Made by a program: the position numbers and the translations under genes. Source: Azolla caroliniana (Eukaryota > Polypodiophyta). From it: a stretch of DNA of 64,000 nucleotides. This document shows, piece by piece, positions 20,781 to 32,487 of the stretch (positions are counted from its first letter, which is position 1; each line of letters starts with the position of its first letter). The DNA is taken from positions 9,734,001 through 9,798,000 of the forward strand of contig JBHGNT010000018.1 of the NCBI GenBank assembly GCA_043228905.1, written 5' to 3'. The notes below the pieces were generated by a model. It saw only the letters and a program-made list of their open reading frames with translations. It did no database searches and was not told the DNA's origin.

Positions 20781-23700
20781 ATGGAAGAGTCGGCCCTCCA
20801 CATCCAAGCGTCCGCCTCTTCTAGTTCGCAGGTATGCACCGCTCTCGCCACCATTAATCACTACACCCACACCATCTTGTTAGACTCTGGTAGTAGTATC
20901 TCTTCCATTATCACTGCCTTAGTTTGCCAGTTAGGTCTCCCCACATCCACCGCTCCTTCCATCCAAGTCCTTTTTGGTGATCACCAACATCTTTACCACT
21001 CTCGCACACAAGCCCATTGCACCTTCACCTTGGGCACTCTCACCTTCTCACACCACTTTTATGTCTTGCCACACCAATTGTTCCCCCTCACCTTAGGTTG
21101 TGATTGGTTCCTCAAACGTCGCGTTGTTATTGATTTTGATGCCCACAAACTTCTTGTCCCACATTGTCCCCCTGTCCCCCACCTTAGCCAAGTCCAGGTG
21201 GCCCTTAGTCCACAGGAGCGATTGGTCTCCATCCGCCAATTATTAGCTCGTTTTCCATCACTAACCCTCCAACCCATGCATGCTCTTGTTGTCTCTTTCC
21301 TAGTACAACATGCCATTCGTACCAGGGAAGCCACTCCGATCCGCATGACTACCCGTCGACGTTCCCCCCTCAACCACGATCGCATCAATGTTGCCGTCAC
21401 CGACATGTGCACCAAAGGTATTATCATTCCTTCCACCAGTGATTGGGTTTTGGAACCCCACCTAGTCAAGAAGGATGATGGCACCTTTCGCTTTTGCATC
21501 GACTTCAGGCCTCTCAACAAAGTGACTATCCATGACCTCTACCCGCTCCTTCGCGTGGATGACCTCTTGGATCAAATCGGTGGCTCCCGTTATTTCACTT
21601 CCCTGGACTTAGCCTCGGGATATTGATAGATCCCCCTAAAGCCATCTGATGCCCACAAGACCGCATTCTGCACACGCCGGGGGCTATTCCAATTCACGTG
21701 CATGCCATTCGGCATGTCGGATGCCGGCAACACATTCCTTCCAACGCATGGCAAACTCCATCTTCGTCACCCTTATCAGCAAAGGTGTCCTCCTCGTTTA
21801 TCTCGATGACATCCTTATCCACACGGCCACTTAGGAGGACCATCTACAAACTCTTGCCGAAGTCCTCGCTTGCATAACTAAGCATAACTTGCAACTCCAA
21901 TGGAAGAAGTGTTGATGGGGAAGCACCAGCCTTCATTTTCTCAGTTTCATCATCTCTAGCAACGGAATCTGTATGGACCTTGCAAAGGTGGCAGCCATCA
22001 CCGACTACCCCCACCCCACCTCAATAAAATCATTGCAACTTTTTTTGGGCATGATCACCTTTTCCCTTCGCTTCATCCCGGACCTCGCATTGGTCCCTTT
22101 TCCCCTTCGCCAACTCTTGAAGAAATGTGTGTCATTCATTTGGGATCCTGCTTGTGAAGATAGCTTTCGTCGCCTCAAAACCATGGTCCGGGAATCGGGG
22201 TTGCTCGCCCATCCTAACTTTGACCAACCGTTCACATTGCAGACAGACGCATCAAACCGATCCTCTTGCAAGCCGATTGCCACGGGCAAGAAAAGGCAAT
22301 TGCCTTCATTAGCCGCACTCTCACCACCGGCTAAATGCAACTACTCAACTACTCAACGCTACTTGTGATCGTCTAGTCTTTCCAACGTCTTCACCCATAC
22401 CTTCATGGTGGACAAGTTACGGTTGAGACTAACCACCAGCCGTTGCTTTCTCTTATCCATCGACCTCAGCCCCGAGCCACTTGTTGTGATGGACGTTGGC
22501 ACTCCAAGATTATCAATTTACCCTCTCCTATCAGAAGGGTGCAACCAATTTGGTCGTTGATAGTCTCTCTCGCGCTGACTTCCAGACTATCCAATTTCTC
22601 CCTAAGACATCCGATCTTCCATCACCATTGCCACAACTCACTACGCTTCAGCAACACAACCCTGCCATCCAAGAGATAACCTATCAGTTACACTCCCTCC
22701 AACCGTTTCCCTCACAACGGTGGTTCATGCTCCGCGATAACTTGGTGTTCTTCATTCAAGCGCATCGTGAGCCTCGTCTCTACATCCCTCATGCCCTACA
22801 ACAAACGTATCTCCAATTTTATCACGACTACCCATTGTCAGGCCATATGGGTTTCCACAAGGTTCTCGAAAAATTACGCCTCAAGTATTACTAGCCCAGC
22901 ATTCGACACTCTGTCTCTACCTACATCAAACAATGTGCTTTGTGTTAACACGTCAAACTTGCGGGCAAGCCAGCTAGAACACTCCAGCCCATCACCATCA
23001 TGGCACCTTTCGAGCTGATCGGATGAGATTTCATGGGACCTTTTCCCGAAACCTCAAGGGGTAATAGGTATATCCTAGTCATAACAAAATACCTCACCAA
23101 GTGGGCTGAAACTGTTGCCATCCCCGACGTCACGGCGCCAACAATTGCCTCCCAACTCTTGCAGAAGATAATTTTTCAGCATGGTTGCCCTGTCCAACTC
23201 TTATCTAATCAGGGCCGTCAATTCCATGGGGATGTCCTCAATGTTGTCACAATTCAACTAGGTGTCCCACAAGTGTTTACATCCCCATACCATCCGCAAA
23301 CAAATGACCTCACCGAACGCCTCAACAAGCAGGAGATTGCCGCTTACATCGATCCATGCCACAAAACTTGGGATCAAATCTTGCCTTTTGTCACCACGCC
23401 TACAATACATTTGTACATGCATCAACACGAATCAACCCTTTTCAAGCACTCCATGGGCGCGACCCTCGGCTCCCACCAGAATCGTCTATTGACGTCCATT
23501 CCAAACCTGCCAACATGGATAGTGTCACACAACGTTAGAAGCGGTTACGACGTGGGTCGAATTACCCCGACTTATGTTGATGGAACCAAAGTCCTTGTTT
23601 ACTTCCCGGTCCGGCGGCGCGGTCTCAGCGAATCCCTCATGCACCGATGGATCGGCCCATTCACCGTAGTTCGTGCCATCAAATCCGCTACTTACTTGCT

Positions 23701-23806
23701 CCGACATGATTCCAACGGCCAATTCACCTCCGTGCATGTTGCCCATATCAAGCCCTATACTACCCCAAGCTTATCTTCTAGCACCCCTCCTTTCCCCATG
23801 TCGTAA
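20781..23806 (+). pseudogene. Gypsy H pol remnant: protease, RT, RNase H, integrase
   Basis: The first ATG is at 20781. The protease signature is TILLDSGSSIS. Reverse transcriptase shows KKDDGTFRFCIDFRPLNKVT, then a TGA at 21625, then CMPFGMSDAG and the catalytic VYLDDILIHTA in another frame. RNase H appears as FTLQTDASN. Integrase has HxxxH-type HDYPLSGHMGFHK, then MGPFPETSRGN, YHPQTNDLTERLN (Glu kept) and LLSNQGRQF, where the expected catalytic Asp (usually S-D-R/Q-G) is Asn. Stops and frameshifts separate nearly every domain. The last frame ends at TAA 23804-23806. Confidence 0.83.
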
Positions 23807-23833
23807 AACTCCTTGTTTTTCTCAGGGGGGAAA

Positions 23834-24010
23834 TGTGGTGTCCCTTTCATGCGAGTGCATGCCTCTTAACACACCGCCCTTTTAGCACACCACCCTTTTT
23901 AGCCCACCCTTTTAGCACACCCTTTTGGGACGCATGTAGCTAGGCCGACCCAAAATGGGTACCTTTGTATCTCTATAAATTGAACGATAAGTAAGAAGCG
24001 AGGCAAGCTG
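23834..24010 (+). repeat. Truncated 3' LTR of gypsy H
   Basis: TGTGGTGTCCC follows the polypurine tract. The next ~100 bp contain short repeats of CACACC(A)CCCTTTTAGC, and a TATA-like CTCTATAAATTG sits near 23971. No matching LTR end could be recognised further right, so the limit is a guess. Confidence 0.5.
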
Positions 24011-26150
24011 GTTTGGTTTCCTTTTATGTGCATTTCACAATATGTTTAGATATACTTATGGGCTATACTATTCATGATCACTCCATATAACTTGAATAAA
24101 ATTTAGGTACCACGTTCCTCTTTCAAAGCTAAAAATTTCGCAAGTCATTGTCTAGATGGCACACAACAATTATAATTTATCTTCGTATTTATAGCTTTTT
24201 GTTCACCTCCTCCACCCCCCCAATTGCATTCAAAACAAAAACGGTTTGTGGAAAAAAGTTAGTACCTTCATTTGAAAAGGTTTTGTTTTCAAGATTTTCT
24301 CAAATTTGGTAGTTTCTTTACCTTCAACTTTAAAATTAAAGGTCATTTTTTGACATTTTGCTCTCTCATCATCCTTTTATTTGTTCCATTGTATCAAACG
24401 GAAGACAATTCAACACATTATGTTTTTTATACGTAAACCGTGCCTTGTAATTTTTTAAAGAAGTGAATTGGGCAATTAGTTTATTACTAAAATATCTTCC
24501 ACATTTTAGGGTTTCTAGCTCTATATTAAGAAGAAGGTTCTTTTGATATAATGGCTACAATGTGCATGATGATATGCCATTTATAGGAACTCATGTAACA
24601 CCAACTATGATCTCAAGTTTCAAATGAGATCGAAATAAGTTCAAACGATTGACGATGAACAAGTGAATTTTCAAACAGAGAAATAATGGTGCAAATTTCT
24701 AATAATCTTTTATAGGAGAATATGTTAAATAAGCACGACATTACATGCTAAATGAGAATTTGGAAGATCATGCTTATACATAACCTACGAAAGTTTAGTT
24801 GTCCTTTCCAAATTGATGTAATACATTGATGCATTTATTTACTTCAAGCATTAACATACAAATGTTCTTGGAGTAGTCACAAAGCCTTGGCTTTGCAACA
24901 TGATCCAGCGCAATACATTGTTCATAATACATTGATGCATTTATTTACTTCAAGCTTTAACATACAAATGTTCTTGGAGTAGTCACAAAGCCTTGGCTTT
25001 GCAACATGATCCAGCGCATTCGTCGGTCTCCATCACAAGATAAGTTGAAAGGGATCACAAAAAAGTGATGGAAAAAACAAAGTTTCAATTTTTTAATGGG
25101 GTTTGGAAATTTTGCCTTCTTAATTGGTCCAATCTTCTTCTCACGCATGATATAATAGGAAATGGTGAGAGAGGTCATACACTTACAGAAATTTAATAGG
25201 GTATAGTTGTCAAATTATGTTCCATTTGTTTTACGATTTCCCTAACTAGTGTGTTCAAATAATGAACCGATGTTCATGGTGTATGAATAAGGAGACACAA
25301 TTCTCGACAGTGATTTAAACTTGGAAGTTTGTGAAAATGATAGAAACACGTATGCTTGACGTTTTCGAAATTATCATGATATGCATGGTAAGAATTTTTA
25401 TTTAAATTAAAGTCGAACAACATATGTATTGGATAAATGATTCTCTCTCTAGTTATGTATCTCTTGTAGGGCAACAAACACCTTCTCCGTCTAAATTAGG
25501 CCTTATTCTAGCATACGTATTATAATCCCCAAAGGTTGTGTTACGATGACATCTACTTCTTGATATTGAGATGCAAACATGTCAACTCGAGTCTCAAAAG
25601 AAGTCCACTTGAGCCATATGCACACACAAACCTTAGACACACTTAATATTCATTGTAATTTGCAACAACTTCATATTGTCATATAATCGTATTTATCAAC
25701 ACTTGAAGGCCTTCATATTATTAGCCCATGTCTTCTAACTGTAAATACCCATTTATTGACATAAATTCTCAAGCCTTGGATGCTCCTTACATTGGGCGCA
25801 ACTACTCGATCCATAAATATACCTTACACTACTGGTGCACCCTGATTCATCCTTACATGACCTTATGATCACACAACCACTTGATGCTAGGACATCGTTA
25901 TAATGACACACATAACCGAAGTCTAGAAGCCCACACATAGTATCACAACGAATCAATTTAGGAGACATGTTAAATTTTTTTTGCACATATATGCTCCGTG
26001 CAAACAAAGATGCATAGGTGATACCGGGATATGGCGATTAACGTGTTTTTGTAGCATATGGGAAGACATCAGGTTTAGGATTGAAAACACAAGATTTGTC
26101 TTGGGTGGGTGGATGCACACACCTGGAGAAAGGATCCAATGAATGAACGT
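24011..26150. other. AT-rich intergenic stretch, no gene recognised
   Basis: I see no convincing coding sequence, tRNA or transposon core. The stretch is AT-rich with short random frames. It contains one 94-bp duplication, listed separately. Confidence 0.6.
24819..25018. repeat. 94-bp direct duplication with 12-bp spacer
   Basis: TAATACATTGATGCATTTAT begins at 24819 and again at 24925, and both copies run on to CCAGCGCA (24912 and 25018). I see one difference (CATTAAC against CTTTAAC). It looks like a simple recent local duplication. Confidence 0.9.
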
Positions 26151-26154
26151 ATGA

Positions 26155-26250
26155 ATGTGTGTATGTGTGTGTGTGTGTGTGTGTGTGGGATGGCCATGGC
26201 ATGGGATACCCTACTCCCCCACCCCAAAACCCAACCCATGGAAATGGTGT

Positions 26251-26310
<60 letters not shown>
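26155..26310. repeat. GT and CT microsatellites upstream of the AT-hook gene
   Basis: A (GT)n run lies at about 26157-26188, and an uninterrupted (CT)n run at about 26254-26310. The CT run begins the leader repeats before the AT-hook gene. GA/CT tracts of this kind are common near plant promoters and 5' UTRs. Confidence 0.85.
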
Positions 26311-26315
<5 letters not shown>

Positions 26316-26599
26316 CTTTGGCAACTGACAGAAGCTTTTAACTTCACCCCATCCATCTGTGTCCATCTACTCTGCTCTTCTCTTCTCTCCTCTACTACTA
26401 CTCTGCTAGGGCTTTGGTGCTTTTTTCTTTCTTTCACAGGTAGCTCTCTCTCTCTCTCTCTCTCTCTCTGACTCTTTGGCAACTGACAGAAGCTTTTAAC
26501 TTCACCCCATCCATCTGTGTCCATCTACTCTGCTCTTCTCTTCTCTCCTCTACTACTACTCTGCTAGGGCTTTGGTGCTTTTTTCTTTCTTTCACAGGT

Positions 26600-26602
<3 letters not shown>
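26311..26602. repeat. Duplicated leader segment, period 158 bp
   Basis: A segment beginning TGACTCTTTGGCAACTGAC occurs at 26311-26444 and again at 26469-26602, apparently identical. Each copy ends in a pyrimidine-rich stretch plus CACAG/GTAGC, followed by a CT run. The segment resembles a 5' UTR or the 3' end of a leader intron. It lies 280-570 bp before the AT-hook start codon, so it probably belongs to that gene's promoter or leader. Confidence 0.85.
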
Positions 26603-26635
<33 letters not shown>

Positions 26636-26881
26636 GTAGTGCTTGTTCCATGACTAGATCTTGAGACATACTGAGAAACAGAGAGGCAGAGAGGGAGTGT
26701 GTGTGTGTGTGTGTTTGTCGAAGCCTTTGTAAGAAAGGTAGAGTATCAGACAGATTGCATACAACCGCTGCTGCTACTACTGCAACTACTTCTACGCTGT
26801 ATACACTTGATTCACATATGCTGTTCCGCTGGAGTAAATTATATATGTAGAGAGAGGGAGGGAGAGACAGAGACAGAGGAG

Positions 26882-28117
26882 ATGGAGCAGAGCCATGGTG
26901 GTGGTGATGAAGTGATCCCCGTGAAGAAGAAGAGGGGGAGGCCAAGGAAAGTAGTAGTTGAGAAGACAAGCGCAGATGTAGTGGTGGGAGCAGAAGGGGC
27001 AGGAGCAGGAGGAGCAGGAGCAGGGGAGCCAAAACAACGCAGAGGAGGAAGGGTAGCAGCAGCAGGAGGAGGAGGAGGGTCATTAGCTGCTGCTGCAAGT
27101 AGTAGTACAACAGTAGTAGTGGTAGGCAGAGGAAGGAGAAAGAGAGGGACCAAATTCACGAGGAAGAAGAGAAGCTACAATACTGCTGCTACTCCTAAGC
27201 CTAACAATAGTAACAACAGCAGCAGCAGAGCAGAGGCCCCAATTTCTGAAAAAGAAGAGAAATCCCCTGTTCCCACTAATAATCCTAATACTGCAAAGGC
27301 TGTTAATACTGCCACTAATTCTGGCAGTGGTAATAATGGTGTAATTAGGGTAGGCCAAGTGGTGAGTGGTGTTGTGGATGGCTCATTTGATGCAGGCTTC
27401 CTTGTGACTGTTAGGGTAGGGGACCCTAACTCTGACTCCTCTTCTGCTGCTGCTGCTCATGGCAATATCTTCAGAGGGGTTGTGTTTGGGCCTGGCATGC
27501 CATTGCCCCTCAACCGAGAGATTGACGTTGCCCCTAAGATGAAGAGGACCAAGAGATCATCACGTGCACTGGCAGCTGCAGGCATCGGCCTCCCCGCCCA
27601 TGCCCATGCCCATGCTCATGCCCATGCCTGCCAAACCCTAACCTCTGCCCCTGCTCCTGCCCCTGCCCCTGCACCTGCCCCTCTTCATCGCCATTCTCCT
27701 TCTCCCTCAGCCTCTTGGATCCCTACTCCTTCTGAGCCTGACCATGATGATACGCCTCCTCAAGGATCCGGCAGCAGCAGCAGCAGCCATGGGTATCGGA
27801 ACGATCCTCTTGTTTCCGGCATGGCCGCTGCTGCCGCATTTCTGCGATCCCCTCCTTTCAATGCTGCCGCCATGGCCGGGAGTATGAGAAACAGCAACTT
27901 CTTCTTCCCCCCTAACCCTAACCCTAACCCTAACCCTAATCCTAACCCTAGTCCTAACCCTAACCATAACCATAACCCTTCCTCAGATTACTACCCTCGT
28001 CCTCCTCCTCCTCCTCGAGGTTACTCTCCTTTTCCTTACCAATTTCCAAGGTCGGATTTCACGGCATCCCCATCATCGTCAATGCCACCTCCTCCACGAG
28101 CGCATCGCCCCGCCTGA
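26882..28117 (+). CDS. AT-hook DNA-binding protein, proline/alanine-rich
   Basis: This is an intronless frame of 411 codons plus stop. Residues about 15-24 read KKKRGRPRKV, a canonical AT-hook that binds the minor groove of AT-rich DNA. A second basic patch (RGRRKRGTKF, RKKRS) follows near 85-105. The conserved-looking core near 150-220 contains GQVVSGVVDGSFDAGFLV, RGVVFGPGMPLPL and DVAPKMKRTKR, which resembles a family of plant AT-hook motif proteins of ill-defined function (from memory). The C-terminal half is low-complexity: (AH)n near 240, (AP)n near 258, (NP)n near 345, then PPPPP runs. I chose ATG 26882 because the upstream in-frame extension to 26699 is translated GT microsatellite and leader. 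The likely role is nuclear chromatin or transcription regulation. Confidence 0.8.
   Translation: MEQSHGGGDEVIPVKKKRGRPRKVVVEKTSADVVVGAEGAGAGGAGAGEPKQRRGGRVAAAGGGGGSLAAAASSSTTVVVVGRGRRKRGTKFTRKKRSYNTAATPKPNNSNNSSSRAEAPISEKEEKSPVPTNNPNTAKAVNTATNSGSGNNGVIRVGQVVSGVVDGSFDAGFLVTVRVGDPNSDSSSAAAAHGNIFRGVVFGPGMPLPLNREIDVAPKMKRTKRSSRALAAAGIGLPAHAHAHAHAHACQTLTSAPAPAPAPAPAPLHRHSPSPSASWIPTPSEPDHDDTPPQGSGSSSSSHGYRNDPLVSGMAAAAAFLRSPPFNAAAMAGSMRNSNFFFPPNPNPNPNPNPNPSPNPNHNHNPSSDYYPRPPPPPRGYSPFPYQFPRSDFTASPSSSMPPPPRAHRPA
27589..27971 (+). repeat. In-frame hexanucleotide repeats in the AT-hook gene
   Basis: Three hexamer tracts each encode a dipeptide repeat. They are GCCCATG-type (about 27595-27630, Ala-His), CCTGCC-type (about 27648-27680, Ala-Pro) and CCCTAA-type (about 27910-27971, Pro-Asn, interrupted by AAT, AGT and CAT variants). 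All keep the reading frame. Confidence 0.88.
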
Positions 28118-31100
28118 TTCCATTTTAACAGGAATTTTGGTTAACTCCGGTGTAGGGTCCTCCCCGCCGAAACACCGTGCTTGTTGCTCTGACCTTACAG
28201 TTACTACTTTCTCCATGTTCCGAGACATCATCTTCTGAGCTGAGCTGAGCTGAGCTGAACCGAACCTAAACCGAACGACTTTAGTGCCCATCCCATATAA
28301 TGTAAATGGTCCCTCCATCTCTGCTAGGAGTCTCTTTCTTCCCAAAGGCAATACTACTATCCATGATTGTTGTTCATTTGTTTTTTGGCTCTCATATTCT
28401 CCATTTCTATCACTAACCAAATCCCTTTTGTGTTATAAATGCTCTCACACTCAGTTTGTCAGGAGGAATGAATGCATCCATTCCTTTTCAACTTCTCTAT
28501 TGCTTAAGAGTTTAGAAAGACTTGCTTTTTCTTGTGTTTTTTTAGGGGGCCATGCTTTAGTTGAAAATGTGTGTGCTTTCTATAACTTATTCAAGTTGGT
28601 TTTATATGTACGAAAACATTCGAGAGAGTTGTATAATCATATAGTTTGCGAATTAGGTTATGAATATATGAGAATGGGCTATGGCTTTTACAGAGCAATT
28701 GAACCTCCACATGCATTTCATTTGAAACAAACTTTGTGAGCTTTTGTGTAATTCGTTGCACAATTCATCTTTGATCCCATGGGCAGGAACTTTGGAACCT
28801 AGATAATAAAAAAAGGAAGAAAATTCTTGGGAAGCATTTACGCAAAGCTTCCATAGAAGGTATCGTAGCTCTAGGTAAAATTCATTTGTTTTCGAATGCC
28901 GATAGGAATGTCTTCAAGAGTATGAACATGTAATGTTATAGGAAATAGTTTGTGCTTTTAGTTGTTCCATGTGTTTGATACCTAGCACTTGGAGGCCTTG
29001 GGAAGTTTTGGTGATCTCATGTAGCTAGGAAATTTTGTCCAATGGGGTAGGCAGACCTCTTCATCTACCAGTTAGGGTAAGAGTTGGTACGATTGTATCC
29101 TTGATCTTTTTTGTACACCCCACTACAAAAAGATGTCTTTATTAAAATCTTTACCCATGTAGAAGTAATGGTATTGCAAAGAAGGATCCACTTGTGATGG
29201 TACTATCGTAACCATGTTCACAATCAAATTTGACTAAAGATACCATCATATTTATCATAATTCAAAGTTAAGCAACTTCACTTCTATTTAGAAATTTCTG
29301 TCCATACTAGTGCCAAGTTCATCTGTTTTGCAAATCAAGTCTTGTGTCAAAGTTTCAAATTGTGATAAGAGATGATGAATCATGAGCGTTTTTTTAGATT
29401 TTTGTTTGGAAAATAGAAATAAACCTAAGTGGTAGTAATTTATCCTTTTATTGCTCAAAGGTGTAAGGTTACTATCCCAAATTAGAGATTCCAAACCCTA
29501 ATCCTTGTTAATTTGGTTTGATTTGACTTCTATTTTCAGTTGTCATACTGGTAACTATAACCTGAATTGAACTACAAGACTTTTTTATCGAACAAAGCCT
29601 TTCGTGTTAACTTGTTGATGTAGAGTTGATACAACCTCAACTTGATGAAATTGTTCTCCACCACACTACACATTGGAAAAGATAGAGAGAGAGCGCTAGA
29701 ACTTGCGAACCCAACACGCATTGTTGTCTACAAATTCAAATCAAATAATTAGATCACTCAGTTATTTCATCTACTTATCACTGCGCACGTTAAACATCAT
29801 GACTTTGGTTGAGGGAGTTTAGAATTTTTTAAAGAAAAAGGAGCCTTATTTTAGAAAATAGAGATATTGCCGGGTATATTCTTATTAATAAATGTTTAAG
29901 TATTACAACATTGCCATAAAGGGAGCCATTACCTTTCTTTCTTTTGATGTGTTGTCAAAGGAAACTCACCAAAGGATTGCCATATAAGGGAGACCATTAT
30001 CTTTTCTTGTGTGATGTCAAAGAAAAATCACCAAATTTAGGAGTCTTGACTTTGACCAAACAATTTTAGATGCATATTACACAAAAAAAAATCCCTATTT
30101 AAAAAAGACAAAGATTTTGAGAAAAATATTTGTTCGTAATATTCAAATAAGGTCGATTTAGCTTTGAAATCTTCAAAAAACTTAATAATGTCTCTCTCAA
30201 ATGTGAAAAAACCATTCAATTATACCAACCAACTAAAATATTGCATGGCCTTCAACAATTGTATTCGTTTTCTATTTTGATTATTGGACCTTCTAATCTC
30301 AATTAATATTTTCGATCAGCTATAAAACATGTTGGAAACCCTAACATTAAATTCTATTGTTTGCATTCAAAATATATTTGGTCATGGGTGATGTTGCATT
30401 CAAAATATATTTGGTCATGGGTGGCATCTCCCTGTACTACATTTACACATCACATTAGGATCATGTGTGATATCTCTTGTACCAACAACATGGTGAAACT
30501 GTAAGTGTTTCCCCAACCTTTCAATGAGAGATCGCGTAGATGGTTAAAGTCGAAGTTAATGTCATTTTCTAGGATCGTGGGTAGTTTTTCTCTATACCAA
30601 CAATCTCTTGAAAACTTCAAATATTTGTCCCTTCCAGCAATATCAATAGGTCATCTAATCCTCAATTGTACCCTATGCACCATGAGTGCTCTTTGTGGAT
30701 GGCTAAACTTGAAGAAACTATGTGGAGATCTCCATGGTAACCTTTAGTGTATGAGAGAAGGTACCAACAAACACACACAACTAGTATTGATAATGGAAAT
30801 ATATGCCTTCTTGGGCAAACTCTTAGAAATGACTTACAATCTGATGTTCTAGAAGGAAGTCTCCAATAGATACCCGAATTTTGATATAGAAACTTATAGT
30901 TGAAACTTGTAAAGTTGGAGGCTGGTTTCTTGCGTTACCTTGGCAGTGAAAGAAACAAAAGCTCATGGAATGGGAGGATGTGTCACATTTCTGTAATAAC
31001 GATCCAAAAAAGTTCCTCAAGTATTTCCAAAATTCATTGTTCTAGAGAATGAAGAGTAGCACCTATTGTTCATAACATTTCCCAATCTACACTATCTTGG

Positions 31101-31340
31101 TATTGGAAAAAAGCGACGAAATATCATTAGGATATCTTTCTCTTACACAACAATATTTATCATTTTTTTGAATCTTTAAGAATTTATCAATACCTTGATA
31201 GATCCATTGGCCTAAGTTGTTGAACTAACTCATTGGCAAGGATTTGGACCACTCCTTGATAAAGAGGAGAGTTCAGGTTTTGACCATGTCCAAGAGCTTA
31301 ACAATTCATTAGCAAACAAAATGGATAAGACTTTGGTCAT
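28118..31340. other. 3' flank of AT-hook gene and AT-rich intergenic DNA
   Basis: The first few hundred bases probably include the AT-hook 3' UTR. GAGCTGAGCTGAGCTGAGCTG at 28236-28259 is a short pentanucleotide repeat. The 33-bp unit starting TTGCATTCAAAATATATTTG is duplicated at 30361 and 30394. I recognise no coding sequence or RNA gene. Confidence 0.55.
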
Positions 31341-31810
31341 TGTTAGAGTTATGTTCTAAAGTAAGCATAGGATGAGGATGTAAAGATAAATATATAAGAA
31401 AGGAGAGAGAGAAAGAAGGGTGTCGATCCACCCGACCACCCCCGAGCGAATGGATCGAGACGGACTTGAGCCTCGATCGGCGTCCCATACCACCATCGTG
31501 GCGTTGAGTCGTACCTGGTGTTAGTGCACTTGCTACAAGAGTTCACCCACCACAAGAACAGAGTCTCGACGTAGTCAAGAGATGATGAAATGAGGGTAGC
31601 TAGGCCTCATATTTATAGCCAGACCTAAGGCTCTCAGACAAGTTCACACTTGGCCTAATGGGTTGTCTCAATCTCAAGAATTAAAACTAATCCTCCCCTT
31701 CTTTACACTCTCGTTTAACCCTCACAAATTATTCACGTGCATAGAATACTATGGTACATTCTCACCACGGGATATTATATGGTCATGCCTGTAACAATCA
31801 TTCTCTAACA
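31341..31810 (-). repeat. Probable solo LTR
   Basis: The 470-bp segment starts TGTTAGAG and ends CTCTAACA, a perfect 8-bp terminal inverted repeat of LTR type. On the minus strand it carries a TATA-like GCTATAAATATGAGG (plus-strand 31606-31620). It has higher GC than its surroundings and no internal coding region. Flanking bases (GTCAT and AACAC) do not form a TSD, so an old solo LTR or an LTR fragment is the best reading. Confidence 0.55.
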
Positions 31811-32339
31811 AACACCATGATCAACAAACATGTAGTTCGATACAGAGGATGGTTAGAGGTTTGACCATATCCAAGATTTGATTATTCCTGGACAAAACAT
31901 AATGGCGTAGCAGTTCCAAGTCACAAATCAACAGAAATGAGGAGAAGATCAAAAGATTCCCTAGCAAATGGACTAACCAATGATTTCGGGGAGTCATTGT
32001 TGATAAACATAATGGCCGACAATTAGCTAGACCTTTCATACATCGACAAGCTGACAATGGCCAAAGTGTGAGAGTAGTACAACCACGCCTGCAACGGATA
32101 TGCAAAACGAGTTCAATCAAATCAATCTCATCGAGAGTGTGAGGAACTGACCTCATCGATAGACACGCAACGAGCATGCAAGAGTTTATTGGACCCGCTC
32201 GATTGACGCATATATCCAATGCAAAGGGCCGAGAGAGAGAATTTGTTTGGCAGCTTGTTGGTACTGAGATGGGCGGACATATAGAGGGACGGTGGAGCTT
32301 TCTTCCATTCATTATTTGCTTTTACTTGGAGAACCACCC

Positions 32340-32393
32340 CTTCTTTCCTTCCTTCCTTCCTTCCTTCCTTCACAAACCACTAAACTCAAGAAT

Positions 32394-32432
<39 letters not shown>
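32340..32432. repeat. TTCC and CA microsatellites before the lumen-protein gene
   Basis: (TTCC)n at about 32344-32371 and (CA)n at about 32395-32430 lie 60-140 bp before the start codon. They are therefore in the likely promoter or 5' UTR. Confidence 0.85.
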
Positions 32433-32434
<2 letters not shown>

Positions 32435-32487
32435 GACATACATACATACAAACTGATACACCCATCAAACTGGTTGGTGACTAAGCC

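Larger units (their letters stand above)
20346..24010 (+). mobile_element. Ty3/gypsy element H, old remnant
   Basis: This is a decayed plus-strand gypsy element. A leader or LTR remnant (20346 to about 20731) is followed by protease, reverse transcriptase, RNase H and integrase in gypsy order, then a polypurine tract (CAGGGGGGAAA, 23823-23833) and the start of a 3' LTR (TGTGGTGTCCC, 23834). Many stops and frameshifts and a lost integrase Asp show great age relative to B, D1, D2 and E. The right limit near 24010 is approximate. Confidence 0.75.

Noticed and set aside
26699-26881. Upstream in-frame extension of the AT-hook ORF
   Set aside because: It is translated GT microsatellite and leader. 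The ATG at 26882 begins the plausible protein with the AT-hook near the N-terminus.
27910-27971. CCCTAA tract as an interstitial telomere
   Set aside because: The plant repeat is normally CCCTAAA. Here the unit is six bases, imperfect, and in frame within a dipeptide-repeat coding region next to two other hexamer tracts.
28284-28739. 151-codon ORF after the AT-hook gene
   Set aside because: Composition is like translated AT-rich 3' flank, with no domain, no good start context and no splice partners.
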